A stretch of 64,000 nt of DNA from Kribbella aluminosa (GTDB lineage: Bacteria > Actinomycetota > Actinomycetes > Propionibacteriales > Kribbellaceae). Both the position numbers and the translations under genes were made by a program. The stretch is taken from positions 1,550,001-1,614,000 of the forward strand of contig NZ_JAGINT010000001.1 in NCBI RefSeq assembly GCF_017876295.1, in the 5' to 3' direction. The notes beneath the pieces were generated by a model, which worked only from the letters and a program-made list of their open reading frames with translations, made no database searches and was not told the origin of the DNA. Shown here piece by piece: positions 1 to 8,766 of the stretch (position 1 is the stretch's first letter; the number at the start of each line of letters is the position of its first letter).

Positions 1-4
1 CCGG

Positions 5-2003
5 GTGCTGCAGACCCTCGGCTACAACGCGGCCGGGCAGCTCGCGTCGATCGACTACGGCTCCGGCCGGGTCCGCACGATCGGTTACGACCCGTACGGC
101 CGGATGAACTCTGATGTGTTGAAGGCTGGATCGACCTCGGTGTCGTCGATCGCCTACGGCTACGACGCCGACAACAACGTCACCTCGAAGATCACCGCCG
201 GTGTTGCCGGTGCCGGGAACAACACCTACGTCTACGACCAGCTTGGACGGCTCACGTCTTGGACGAAGGGAACCAGCACCACCAGCTACGGGTGGGACGC
301 CGACTCCAACCGCACCAAGATCACCACCACCGCTGGTACCAAGCTCGCGTCGTACGACGAACGCAACCGGCTCCTGGACGACGGCACCTCCATCTACACC
401 TACTCACCGCGCGGCGCGCTACTCACCCAGGCAACCACCAGCACCGGCAGCGATGGCACCACGACCACGACGACTGAGGCGTTCAGCTTCGACGCGTTCG
501 ACCGGATGATCACGCGCTCCGCCCGCGACTTCACCTACGACGCTCTCGATCGCCCCGTCCAAGCCGGCACCGCAAGGATGCGCTACGACGGCTTCAGCAA
601 CGAGGTCGTGTCCGACGGCACCCAGTTCTTCGGCCGCTCCGTCTCCGACGGACTCCTGGCGGTCGGGTACGACACCACCAAACGCCTCGTCCTGGCCGAC
701 CGCCACGGCGACGTCTTCGCCGGCTTCGACCCCGCCGACACCACCCTGTCCGCTGGCCTGCCCGACTCCGGTACTTACGACCCGTTCGGCAACTCCACCA
801 GCGCCACCGGCCTCAAGTACCGCGTCGGCTACCAAGGCGACTGGACCGACCCCCGTTCCGGCGATGTCAACCAAGGCGCCCGCTGGTACAACCCAGGCAC
901 CGGCACTTCAACAGCCGCGACACGATCAGCCTCGCAGGCGGCGCAGCCAGCTCCGTCCTCAACCTCTACGCCGGCGGCAACCCCCTCACCTACAACGACC
1001 CCGACGGCCACAGCCGTGTCGACCCGGGCGGCAGCGACAGCCAGTGCTACCACGACCGGAAGAAGCCGGTTACTCCCGAAGAGGGTTGGCCGCGTTACGA
1101 CATTACCTGCGATCCGCCGCCTCCGCCGAAGGGCGGCTGCAAGCAGACCAACACCTGCCCTCCGAAGAAGTGCACGACTCCAGGCGGCGGGAAGAACTGC
1201 CCACCGAAGAAGGATCCAGGTAAGACGAACCCGAAGAGGTGCGATGGCGGTGGTGGCGGGGGCTGTAAGAAGAACTGCGGACCCAACTGCAAGACCACCA
1301 GTTGCAGGCCTAAACCCCCGCCCCCACCGGTCTGCGACCCCCAGTGCCAGCTCAACAAGAAGATCAAGGCCGAACGAGACCAGATCGACGACAACGCCCA
1401 AAACAAGGCGGACACACCCCCTGGCGATCCCGTCTGCGCCAGCGGCAACCCACTCTGCCCAACCGGCCCCTCACAGCCAGCCACCGTCGTCACCTCCGGC
1501 AACGACCTAACCAACGAAACCGCCGCTTGGTCGGACCGGCAGGCATAGGCGCCGCTGTCGGCACCGCGGGTGTCGGCGGTCTTATCATCGCAATCCAGCA
1601 GATCATCGACCAGATACTCCAAAATGTTGCCCCGGGCTCGGGCTCGTCTTCAAACGCCGGCGGCGCCGACAAGTCCGGCACAGCCGCGCAGCCACCAGAC
1701 CCGGATGACGATGAGGAAGCAAATCGACTGGCGAAGAACATCACTAAGCATTCCGATGAGTCTGCTGCGCGACCGGACGGTGAGGGGTCGCATTATGTTT
1801 CCGGCGTACGGCCAGATCAACTCGAAACCTACGTGGCAGACGTCCTGAAGGGGCGGGTCCCGAATATCGAGACGAGGTATCTGCATAATGGTAGAGTTGG
1901 CTATTGGGATCCTGCCAAGAAAGCTGTGGTTCTCGAAGATGGCGACGGTGGCAGCGTGTATACGCCAAAGAACGGCTACGACTATTTCAAGAGGCTGAAG
2001 TAG
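5..2003 (+). pseudogene. RHS/YD-repeat polymorphic toxin, C-terminal part, two frameshifts
   Basis: The window opens inside an RHS-family gene. Repeated YD-type motifs (YDPYGRM, YVYDQLGRL, YGWDADSNRT, FTYDALDRPV) are visible to about position 880, followed by the typical core end reading NLYAGGNPLTYNDPDGH at about 958-1008. That end is reached only if one base is missing at about 906: the frame changes from the one starting at 5 to the one starting at 907. The second frame runs through a Cys/Pro/Lys-rich linker to a stop at 1546-1548, but homology-like sequence (LVGPAGIGAAVGTAGVGG) continues in a third frame from 1527, again consistent with one missing base. Read with both corrections the protein continues to 2003. 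RHS proteins are exported or delivered shells carrying a C-terminal toxin. The frameshifts may be true decay or assembly error. Confidence 0.8.
1527..2003 (+). other. variable C-terminal tip of the RHS protein, probable toxin domain
   Basis: In the third reading frame the tip starts with a Gly/Ala/Ile-rich, possibly membrane-active stretch (about 1530-1620), then a Ser/Gly/Asp-rich linker, then a compact domain of about 85 residues ending at 2003. The last part has the pattern GRVGYWDPAKK, VVLEDGDGGSVYTP and GYDYFKRLK, which I recall as a recurring tip motif (GRxxYWD...GGxxxxPxxGxxYF) of actinobacterial polymorphic toxins; I cannot assign an enzymatic activity. Base composition is visibly lower in GC than the RHS core, as usual for exchangeable tips. 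It is followed directly by a small unrelated gene, the expected position for immunity. Confidence 0.55.
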
Positions 2004-2025
2004 AGCCTGGAGGGAATTGAATGCT

Positions 2026-2406
2026 TTGGTCTCGCTCAGCCTAGTCGAGTTCGATGTCTTGCAGCGGGTCGCATTGCAGTTCACGGATATATCTTCAAGA
2101 TTCCTCGAGTCGATCAACGCGACAGATGAGGACGTGGAGCGTATTTGGTCCCTGCTCGATTCTGCTGGAGCGGCGGATGGCGCAGTTCAAGCATTCCAGT
2201 TGGATGTCTCCGCCGACGAGGGCCAGTTGGCGAGAATTCATGTCGAGGCCCAGAGCGTGCGTATCTGCGTAACTCGGAGAGAGCATTCTTTGATCTGTCA
2301 GCTTGGTACGCGTGCTCAGTCTGGCTTCGGTGATCCAGAATTGTATTATCGGACTGGGTATCGAATGCCTCAGATTCGTGACGTATTCAAGAAAATCTGC
2401 GGCTGA
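2026..2406 (+). CDS. probable immunity protein of the RHS tip
   Basis: A 126-residue acidic soluble protein without signal peptide or membrane segment, beginning 22 bp after the RHS stop. No family was recognised. A GGAGGG ribosome-binding site at 2009-2014 supports a TTG start at 2026; a TTG at 2017 in the same frame is possible but too close to the site. Like the toxin tip before it, the sequence is AT-richer than the window average and uses codons that flanking genes avoid, which fits horizontal exchange of toxin-immunity modules. The immunity role is inferred only from position, size and composition. Confidence 0.55.
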   Translation: MVSLSLVEFDVLQRVALQFTDISSRFLESINATDEDVERIWSLLDSAGAADGAVQAFQLDVSADEGQLARIHVEAQSVRICVTRREHSLICQLGTRAQSGFGDPELYYRTGYRMPQIRDVFKKICG

Positions 2407-2507
2407 CTGCGAGTCTGCAGCGGCTGCTATTCCTCGTCGGTGTAAGTGTAGTTGTAGCTGCGGGTCCGGAAAGATCGGCCGCTGGGTTGTGGTTGATGTT
2501 CTTCGGG

Positions 2508-3104
2508 TCAGTTGGTGGCTTGGCGGGCTCGGTGGGTGGCGGCTTTTACTCGGCTTTGGCATTGGGGGGAGTGGAAGCGGCGTTGGCCGTTTTTGGAGGT
2601 GTCTACGAAGACTCGGTCGCAGTGGGGGGCTGCGCAGACGCCCAGGCGGCCGGCTAGGTCGCTGCCTACTGCTAGGGCTAGGCCTGCGGCGCAGCCTGCG
2701 GCCCAGCCGTTGGCCAGTTGTTCGTCGGGGCCGTGGAAGTGGAGGCTCCAGGGGCGGTCGCGGCCGCGGTCCAGTTGAGGGCGGGCGTTGGTGTCGCGGA
2801 GCAGGGTGTTGATTTCGGTGGCGGCTGCGTCCAGGTCGCCGGCGTGGGCGGACTCGAAGACGATTCGCATTCGCTGAGCGAGGTGGACCAGGCGGCGGGA
2901 GTCGTCCAGCGGTGGGTGCGTGCTCGGCGGGTATCCGATCGCGGTCAGGGCGTCGGCCACCGCGGACGTGACCGATTCGGGGTCGTCGGTCGGTGCGGAG
3001 TACGGCGTACCGCCTGAGTAGCCGGGCGTGAGCCGGTTGACGTACTCGACCGAGGCTGTGAGCACGCTGCGGGCATGACTATCAAAAGACACTTGACCAG
3101 TCAT
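2508..3104 (-). CDS. CGNR zinc-finger (ABATE-type) transcriptional regulator
   Basis: The 198-residue protein has the two-part layout of CGNR/ABATE proteins: an alpha-helical N-terminal domain and a C-terminal zinc finger reading CAAPHCDRVFVDTSKNGQRR followed by FHSPQCQSRVKAATHRAR, giving paired C-x4-C-like ligands. Such proteins are predicted DNA-binding repressors, often next to exporters. The start at 3104 is chosen because GGAGG lies 7 bp upstream; an upstream in-frame start at 3149 would lack a ribosome-binding site. It is transcribed divergently from the MFS gene, and inverted repeats lie over its start codon and in the intergenic gap, suggesting autoregulation and control of the exporter. 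Confidence 0.85.
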   Translation of the reverse strand: MTGQVSFDSHARSVLTASVEYVNRLTPGYSGGTPYSAPTDDPESVTSAVADALTAIGYPPSTHPPLDDSRRLVHLAQRMRIVFESAHAGDLDAAATEINTLLRDTNARPQLDRGRDRPWSLHFHGPDEQLANGWAAGCAAGLALAVGSDLAGRLGVCAAPHCDRVFVDTSKNGQRRFHSPQCQSRVKAATHRARQATN

Positions 3105-3105
3105 G
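3074..3105. promoter_or_regulatory. operator-like 32-bp inverted repeat, site 1
   Basis: The ends read CATGACTATC and GACCAGTCATG, i.e. inverted half-sites of the form CRTGACYRNTC separated by about 11 bp. The right half covers the start codon of the CGNR gene, so binding would block its transcription or translation. A second element of the same length and form lies at 3131-3162. Confidence 0.55.
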
Positions 3106-3130
3106 CAGTACCTCCGTAGGCTCGGGCTTG

Positions 3131-3162
3131 CGTGACCGATCATAGCCACTTAGACAGTCATG
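3131..3162. promoter_or_regulatory. operator-like 32-bp inverted repeat, site 2
   Basis: Ends read CGTGACCGATC and GACAGTCATG, matching the half-sites of the element at 3074-3105. It lies in the divergent gap 11 bp before the MFS start. The right arms of the two sites also match each other directly (CACTTGACCAGTCATG at 3090-3105, CACTTAGACAGTCATG at 3147-3162, 13 of 16 bases). The CGNR protein is the natural candidate binder. Confidence 0.55.
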
Positions 3163-3172
3163 GGGGTTCGGT

Positions 3173-4339
3173 ATGAGCGTCGTTGCCGCGACGAGAGGAC
3201 TCTCGCGAGCCGTGTGGATCCTGATTGTCGCGCGGGCGGTGAACAAGATCGGGGCGTTCACGCTGCCGTTTCTGGGGGTGGTGCTGGCGGTCGAGTTCAA
3301 GGCTTCGTTGACCGAGACCGGGGTGATCCTGGCGGTCTTCGGTGCGGCGACGATTCCGTCGCGGCTGCTGGGTGGGCAGTTGGCGGATCGGCTCGGGCGG
3401 CGGCGGACGATCGTGCTCGGGCTGGTCGGGTGTGCGGTCGGGCAGTTGTGGATCGCGTTCAGTCACGCGATCTGGTCCGCATTACTGGCGACTGTCCTGC
3501 TTGGGCTGGCGTTCGAGATCTACGAGCCGCCGAGCCAGGCGATGATCGCCGACGTCACCGAGCCCGAGGACCGCCCCGCCGCGTACGGCATGTACAGCGC
3601 GGCGCTCGCCGCCGCAGGCGTCCTCGCCGGACTACTGGCGGCGGCAATCAGCCACAGGGACCTCCGCTGGCTCTTTGTAGCTGACGCCGTCACCTGCCTT
3701 TCCTGCGCAGCCTTAGTAGCCGTCGCCCTCCCGCGCGACGTACGCCGACCCGCACCCGCCGAGGTGCTTCCTGGGGCGGTCTCCGCGTGGCGGGATGGGC
3801 GGTTGTTGTTGCTGTTGGGGAGTGGGACGGTGTTTGCGACTATCTATATGCAGCTCGTCATCGGGCTGCCGCTGACGCTGCTGGAGCAGGGGCTGCCGAA
3901 GTCCGGTACCGGCATCATCCTTGCCGTTTCGGCGGTCACGTTGATTGCGGCGCAGCGCCTGCTCCGGCTTCAGAAGCTCGACGACTTCCGGTCGATCGCG
4001 ATCGGCTACGTGCTCTTGGCGGCTGGGCTACTGACCAGTGCGTTCGCCCACACGCTGCTGGTTTTCGTGCTCGCCGCCGTGCTGTGGAGTCTCGGCGACC
4101 TGTTCCTGCTGACCCGGTACCTCACGCAGGCGTCCGGGTTCGCGCCGGACGAGGCGCGTGGACGCTATCTCGCGATCTTCGGACTGAGCTGGGGTATCGC
4201 GACCACGATCGCCCCGCTCACGGTCACCCAGCTGCTCAAGACGTCCGGCCCGACAGGACTCTGGCTCACCAGCGCCGCGGTCGCCGGCGTGCTCGCAGTA
4301 CCGCAGCCGTGGTTCAGGAAGCGGCTGGCTCCAGCCTGA
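3173..4339 (+). CDS. MFS transporter, probable drug/metabolite exporter
   Basis: A 388-residue integral membrane protein with about 12 hydrophobic helices. The loop between helices 2 and 3 carries MFS motif A as GGQLADRLGRRRT (residues 68-80). Length and the short loops fit the 12-helix drug:H+ antiporter type rather than sugar symporters. The start at 3173 is preceded by the purine-rich GGGGGTTCGG. It is divergent from the CGNR regulator, sharing a control region with two operator-like palindromes, so export is probably induced when the regulator is released by its ligand. The 3' end overlaps the convergent molybdopterin oxidoreductase gene by 26 bp. Substrate unknown. Confidence 0.8.
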   Translation: MSVVAATRGLSRAVWILIVARAVNKIGAFTLPFLGVVLAVEFKASLTETGVILAVFGAATIPSRLLGGQLADRLGRRRTIVLGLVGCAVGQLWIAFSHAIWSALLATVLLGLAFEIYEPPSQAMIADVTEPEDRPAAYGMYSAALAAAGVLAGLLAAAISHRDLRWLFVADAVTCLSCAALVAVALPRDVRRPAPAEVLPGAVSAWRDGRLLLLLGSGTVFATIYMQLVIGLPLTLLEQGLPKSGTGIILAVSAVTLIAAQRLLRLQKLDDFRSIAIGYVLLAAGLLTSAFAHTLLVFVLAAVLWSLGDLFLLTRYLTQASGFAPDEARGRYLAIFGLSWGIATTIAPLTVTQLLKTSGPTGLWLTSAAVAGVLAVPQPWFRKRLAPA

Positions 4340-6569
4340 CGGTCAGGCCCTTGGCGACCGGTGTGTTGCTGCCCTTGGCGAGATCGTCGGCCGACATCAG
4401 CACGTTGGTCTCCGGGTAGTACGCCGCGACGCACCCGCGAGCCGTCGGGTACGACACCAGCCGGAAGTGCGAGGCCCGCCGCTCGACGCCCTGGAACTCG
4501 CTCACGATGTCGACGTACTGACCATCCTTCAACCCCAGCTCCGCCAGGTCGTCCGGATGCACGAACACCACCTCGCGCGTCCCATGGATCCCGCGATACC
4601 GATCCTCGAGTCCGTAGATCGTCGTGTTGAACTGGTCGTGGCTGCGCAACGTCTGCAACAGGAGCCGACCAGGTGCCGTCGGCAACCAGGTCAGATCGTT
4701 CGCGGTGAACTGCGCCCGCGCATCCGACGTCTTGAACTCGCGCTTGTCCCGCGCCGCATGCGCCAGCAGGAATCCGCCGTCCCCGTCCCGCAGCCGGTCC
4801 TCGTAGTTCTCGTACCCGTCCGCGACCCGCCCGATCCGCTGCCGGATCAGGCTGTAGTCGTCGGCGAAGTCCGCCCACGGAATCTGCCCGACGTCCGGTA
4901 CGACGGCCTGCGCCAGCCCGCACACGATCCCGATCTCGGACTTCAGCTCCGGCGCCGGCGGAATCAGGTTTCCCTTCGACAGATGTACGGCGCCCTGCGA
5001 GTCCTCGACCGACACGGACTGCGGGCCCGCTGCGGTGTGGTCGTGGTCCGTCCGCCCGAGCGTCGGCAGGATGAGCGCCTCGCGGCCGGTGACGGTGTGC
5101 GACCGGTTCAGCTTCGTCGACACGTGCACGGTGAGGTCGCACTCGCGCAGCCCACGGTGCACCACCTCGGTGTCGGGCGTCGCGGACGCGAAGTTGCCGC
5201 CCATCGCGAAGAAGACCCGGACGTCGCCGTCCCGCAGTCGCTTCACGGTCGCGGCCGCGTCGATACCGTGCTCCCGCGGCGACGTGAACGAGAACTCGTG
5301 GTCGAGGCGGTCCAGGAACTCGTCGGGCATCTTCTCCCAGATCCCCATGCTGCGGTCGCCCTGGACGTTCGAGTGCCCGCGCACCGGACACGGCCCGGCG
5401 CCCGGTTTGCCGATGTTGCCCTGCAGGAGCAGCACGTTGACGACCTCGCTGATCGTCGCGACCGCGTCCCGGTGCTGGGTCAGCCCCATCGCCCAGCAAA
5501 CCACGGTTGCCTTGGACTGGATGAAACGCCCAGCGAGCTCCTCGATCTCGGCCCGCCGCAGCCCGGTGGCCTGCTCGACCGCCGGCCAGTCCAGCTCGGT
5601 GTTGTGCTTGGCGTACAGCTCGAAGCCGCTGGTGTGCGAGTCGATGAACGACTTGTCCAGCACGGTCCCCGGATTCGCCGCCTCGGCCTGCAGCAGAAGG
5701 TGGCCGAGGGCAAGGAACAGCGCCTGGTCGCCGCCGATCCGGATCCCGAGGTGCTGGTCCGCGAGCTGGGTACCCTTGCCGACCAGGCCGCGCGGCTTCT
5801 GCGGGTTCATGAAGCGCATCAGGCCGGGCTCGGGCAGCGGGTTGACCGCGACGATCTCGGCGCCGTTGCGCTTGGCGACCTCGAGGTGGGTGAGCATCCG
5901 CGGCGCGTTGGTGCCCGGGTTCTGCCCGACGACCACGATCAGCTCGGACTCCTCGAGCATCTTCAGCGTGACCGCGCCCTTACCGCTGCCGATCACCCGG
6001 GACAGCGCCGTACCGGAGGACTCGTGGCACATGTTCGAGCAGTCCGGGAGGTTGTTGGTCCCGTACGCGCGCACGAACAGCTGGTACAGGAACGCGGCCT
6101 CGTTGCTGGTCCGCCCGGAGGTGTAGAAGACCGCGTCGTCGGGGTCGACGAGCGCCTTGAGGTGTCGCGCGACGACCTGGAACGCCTCGTCCCAGCCGAC
6201 CGGCTCGTAGTGCGTGGCGCCGGCCCGGAGCAGCATCGGCTCCGTGATCCGGCCGAGCTTGCCGAGGTCGAACTCGGAGATGCGCTCGATGTCGGCCACC
6301 GAGTTCTGCACGAAGAAGTCGCGTGGCACCCGCTTGCGCGTCGCCTCCCAGGCCACCGCCTTGGCGCCGTTCTCACAGAACTCCGCCGCGTGCTTGTGCT
6401 CCGGATCCGGCCACGCGCAGGACGGGCAGTCGAACCCGCGGTCCTGATTCATCTTCAGGAAGACCCGGCCGCTGCGGACCGGTCCCATCTCGCGGAGACC
6501 GAACTTGAACGACGACAGCACGGCGGGCACGCCGGCGGCCTTCTGCTTCGGCGGTTCGATATCGACCAT
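4314..6569 (-). CDS. FdhF/YdeP-family molybdopterin oxidoreductase
   Basis: A 751-residue protein close in length to E. coli YdeP (about 760). Near the N-terminus it has CPSCAWPDPEHKH and EFCENGAKAVAWEAT (Cys48, Cys51, Cys65), the hallmark of the YdeP subfamily, followed by molybdopterin-dinucleotide binding segments (GRTSNEAAFLYQLFVRAYG, CSNMCHESSG, VVGQNPGTNAPRML, GNIGKPGAG) and the C-terminal molydop-binding domain. It lacks a Tat signal, so it is probably cytoplasmic. Physiological substrate of this family is not established; formate dehydrogenase-like chemistry is often assumed. The start at 6569 gives the family N-terminus. It stands alone, with ATAGGC half-sites just upstream. A MoaE gene for cofactor synthesis is present at 14720. 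Confidence 0.85.
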   Translation of the reverse strand: MVDIEPPKQKAAGVPAVLSSFKFGLREMGPVRSGRVFLKMNQDRGFDCPSCAWPDPEHKHAAEFCENGAKAVAWEATRKRVPRDFFVQNSVADIERISEFDLGKLGRITEPMLLRAGATHYEPVGWDEAFQVVARHLKALVDPDDAVFYTSGRTSNEAAFLYQLFVRAYGTNNLPDCSNMCHESSGTALSRVIGSGKGAVTLKMLEESELIVVVGQNPGTNAPRMLTHLEVAKRNGAEIVAVNPLPEPGLMRFMNPQKPRGLVGKGTQLADQHLGIRIGGDQALFLALGHLLLQAEAANPGTVLDKSFIDSHTSGFELYAKHNTELDWPAVEQATGLRRAEIEELAGRFIQSKATVVCWAMGLTQHRDAVATISEVVNVLLLQGNIGKPGAGPCPVRGHSNVQGDRSMGIWEKMPDEFLDRLDHEFSFTSPREHGIDAAATVKRLRDGDVRVFFAMGGNFASATPDTEVVHRGLRECDLTVHVSTKLNRSHTVTGREALILPTLGRTDHDHTAAGPQSVSVEDSQGAVHLSKGNLIPPAPELKSEIGIVCGLAQAVVPDVGQIPWADFADDYSLIRQRIGRVADGYENYEDRLRDGDGGFLLAHAARDKREFKTSDARAQFTANDLTWLPTAPGRLLLQTLRSHDQFNTTIYGLEDRYRGIHGTREVVFVHPDDLAELGLKDGQYVDIVSEFQGVERRASHFRLVSYPTARGCVAAYYPETNVLMSADDLAKGSNTPVAKGLTVRLEPAAS

Positions 6570-6579
6570 GGTTTCAACA

Positions 6580-6616
6580 ATAGGCCTGCCTATCGTGACG
6601 CGCTGCTTCGATAGGC
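6580..6616. promoter_or_regulatory. three ATAGGC half-sites upstream of the molybdopterin oxidoreductase
   Basis: ATAGGC occurs at 6580-6585 (plus), 6588-6593 (minus) and 6611-6616 (plus), the first two forming ATAGGC-N2-GCCTAT. CCTATCG and CGATAGG at 6589-6615 form a second larger inverted repeat. It begins 11 bp upstream of the start codon. The spacing of half-sites resembles LysR-type binding regions, but no LysR gene is adjacent. Confidence 0.5.
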
Positions 6617-6657
6617 CCGGTTGTGGATAAGTGGCGCACACCACTACAGCCGAGGCG

Positions 6658-6679
6658 TGGGATATGTGTCCCCATCCCA
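6658..6679. promoter_or_regulatory. palindrome upstream of the SDR-MHS-PucR operon
   Basis: TGGGAT and ATCCCA arms flank a 10-bp centre, 37 bp before the SDR start. It is a candidate operator for the PucR-type regulator encoded at the end of the same operon; this link is inference. Confidence 0.4.
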
Positions 6680-6716
6680 TAGTCCTTGCCGTCGCTGATT
6701 CCTACAGTCGTCCGCC

Positions 6717-7445
6717 ATGGAGACCCGTCGAGCCCTTGTCACCGGTGCAGCGTCCGGTATCGGCGCTGCGTGCGCCCAGCGCCTGGCCGCGGACGGTGTC
6801 CACGTGGTGGCCGTCGACCTCGACCGGGCTGGGCTTGACGCGCTGGAGGGTGTCGAGACGGTAGTAGCCGACCTGTCGGACCTGGAGCGGCTGCAGAAGC
6901 TCCCGGTGGACGTAGACATCCTGGTGAACAACGCAGGGGTACAGCAGGTCGCACCGATCGAGCAGTTCCCTCCGGAGCGGTTCAGCTACCTCATCCGGCT
7001 CATGCTGGAGGCACCGTTCCGGCTGATCCGGCAGACGCTGCCCTACATGTACGGCGCCGGCTGGGGCCGTGTGGTCAACATCAGCTCGGTCCACGGGCTA
7101 CGGGCCAGTCCTTTCAAGGCGGCGTACGTCGCTGCGAAGCACGGGCTCGAGGGACTCAGCAAGGTGGTCGCCCTGGAAGGTGCCGCGCACGGGGTGACCA
7201 GCAACTGCGTGAACCCGGCGTACGTCCGTACGCCGCTCGTCACCGCGCAGCTGGCGGACCAGGCCGCAACGCACGGTCTGTCCGAGTCAGAGGTGCTGGA
7301 CAAGGTCCTGCTCGAACCGGTCGCGGTCAAGCGGCTGATCGAACCGGCCGAAGTGGCGGAGCTGGTGGCCGTACTGTGCGGCCCCGCGTCGGCCTCCATC
7401 ACGGGGAGCTCGTTCGTACTCGACGGCGGCTGGACCGCCCACTAA
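6717..7445 (+). CDS. SDR dehydrogenase, 3-hydroxybutyrate dehydrogenase type
   Basis: A 242-residue short-chain dehydrogenase with all core motifs: TGAASGIG (9-16) for NAD binding, NNAG (71-74), Ser124 and the Y137-x3-K141 catalytic pair. The C-terminal half reads NCVNPAYVRTPLV and ends with ITGSSFVLDGGW, the pattern of D-3-hydroxybutyrate dehydrogenases (TIGR01963), which oxidise D-3-hydroxybutyrate to acetoacetate in the cytoplasm. It begins a tight plus-strand operon: an MHS symporter gene starts 15 bp later and a PucR regulator 4 bp after that. The context suggests uptake and oxidation of 3-hydroxybutyrate or a similar hydroxy acid. Confidence 0.8.
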   Translation: METRRALVTGAASGIGAACAQRLAADGVHVVAVDLDRAGLDALEGVETVVADLSDLERLQKLPVDVDILVNNAGVQQVAPIEQFPPERFSYLIRLMLEAPFRLIRQTLPYMYGAGWGRVVNISSVHGLRASPFKAAYVAAKHGLEGLSKVVALEGAAHGVTSNCVNPAYVRTPLVTAQLADQAATHGLSESEVLDKVLLEPVAVKRLIEPAEVAELVAVLCGPASASITGSSFVLDGGWTAH

Positions 7446-7460
7446 CTCAGGAGCCCGCCC

Positions 7461-8762
7461 ATGACAGCAACACAACCAGTCCAGACCCGTACGTCGATCG
7501 TCCGGGTGGTCGGCGCCAGCCTCGTCGGTACGACGGTCGAGTGGTACGACTTCTTCCTGTACGGGGTCGCCGCGTCGGTGGTGTTCGGCGACCTGTTCTT
7601 TCCCAAGGGCGAGCAGCTCACGGGGACGCTGCTGAGCTTCGCCACGTTCGCAGTGGGCTTCTTTGCGCGGCCTATCGGCGGTGTTGTGTTCGGGCACTTC
7701 GGTGATCGCCTAGGTCGCAAGCAGTTGCTGGTGCTGTCGCTGTTGATGATGGGGCTCGCTACGTTCGCCATCGGCCTGCTCCCGACGTACGCACAGGTCG
7801 GTGCGCTCGCTCCGGTCCTGCTGACCGTACTGCGGCTCATCCAAGGGTTCGCACTGGGCGGGGAGTGGGGTGGGGCAGTTCTTATCGTGTCGGAGCATGG
7901 TGATCCGGCACGGCGTGGTTTCTGGGCGTCCTGGCCGCAGGCTGGTGCCCCCGCGGGTCAGTTGATCGCGAACGGCGTACTGGCCGGGCTGGCTGCGTTC
8001 CAGTCGGACACTGACTTCAACCGGTGGGGCTGGCGCATTCCGTTCCTGCTGTCCGCAGTGCTCGTCCTGGTGGGGCTGTGGGTGCGTCTGCGGATCGAGG
8101 AGTCACCGGTGTTCCAGGAGGCCCGCGCAAAGCAGGAGCCGGCCGACAAGCTGCCGATTCTCGAGGTGATCACGCGCTACCCGCGCGAAGTACTCACGGC
8201 GATGGGCGCGCGGATGGCGGAGAACGTCAGCTACTACATCTTCACGATCGTGATCGCGACGTACGCGAAGGAACACCTCGGGATGGGGAAGTCGTTCGCG
8301 CTGAACGCGGTACTGATCGGTGCGGCCGTGCACTTCTTCGCGATCCCGCTGTGGGGCGCGTTGTCGGACCGCATCGGCCGGCGGCCCGTCTATCTGATCG
8401 GCGCGGTCGGTGTCGGCGTCTGGGGATTCGTGTTCATCGCGCTGGTGGACACTCGCAACTTCGGCCTCGCGACGCTCGCAGTGACCATCGGGCTGGTGCT
8501 GCATGGAGCGATGTACGGGCCGCAGGCGTCGTTCTTCACCGAGCTTTTCGGGACCCGGGTGCGGTACTCCGGCGTCTCGATCGGGTACCAGCTCGCGTCG
8601 ATCATCGCGGGCGGTCTGGCGCCGTTCATCGCGGTTGCCCTGCTCAAGGCGTACGGCTCTGGCTATGCGATTGCGGTCTACATCGCGGTCTGTGCCGTCA
8701 TCTCGATCGTCGCGGTCACGTCGTACTCCGAAACGCACCGCCGGGACCTCACTACGCTGTAG
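7461..8762 (+). CDS. MHS-family MFS proton symporter for an organic acid
   Basis: A 433-residue membrane protein with 12 predicted helices. The opening GTTVEWYDFFLYGVAAS and FGHFGDRLGRKQLL (motif A), plus QGFALGGEWGGAVL, are diagnostic of the metabolite:H+ symporter family that includes shikimate, alpha-ketoglutarate and proline/betaine carriers. A CAGGAG ribosome-binding site lies just upstream of the ATG. Being between a 3-hydroxybutyrate dehydrogenase-like SDR and a PucR regulator, it most likely imports the substrate of the dehydrogenase, perhaps 3-hydroxybutyrate; substrate specificity cannot be read from the sequence. Confidence 0.85.
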   Translation: MTATQPVQTRTSIVRVVGASLVGTTVEWYDFFLYGVAASVVFGDLFFPKGEQLTGTLLSFATFAVGFFARPIGGVVFGHFGDRLGRKQLLVLSLLMMGLATFAIGLLPTYAQVGALAPVLLTVLRLIQGFALGGEWGGAVLIVSEHGDPARRGFWASWPQAGAPAGQLIANGVLAGLAAFQSDTDFNRWGWRIPFLLSAVLVLVGLWVRLRIEESPVFQEARAKQEPADKLPILEVITRYPREVLTAMGARMAENVSYYIFTIVIATYAKEHLGMGKSFALNAVLIGAAVHFFAIPLWGALSDRIGRRPVYLIGAVGVGVWGFVFIALVDTRNFGLATLAVTIGLVLHGAMYGPQASFFTELFGTRVRYSGVSIGYQLASIIAGGLAPFIAVALLKAYGSGYAIAVYIAVCAVISIVAVTSYSETHRRDLTTL

Positions 8763-8766
8763 GACC

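Noticed and set aside
4467..6614. A 715-residue plus-strand open frame opposite the YdeP-like gene
   Set aside because: Antisense shadow of a well-conserved enzyme; composition (Arg/Val/Leu/Asp) is typical of reverse frames.
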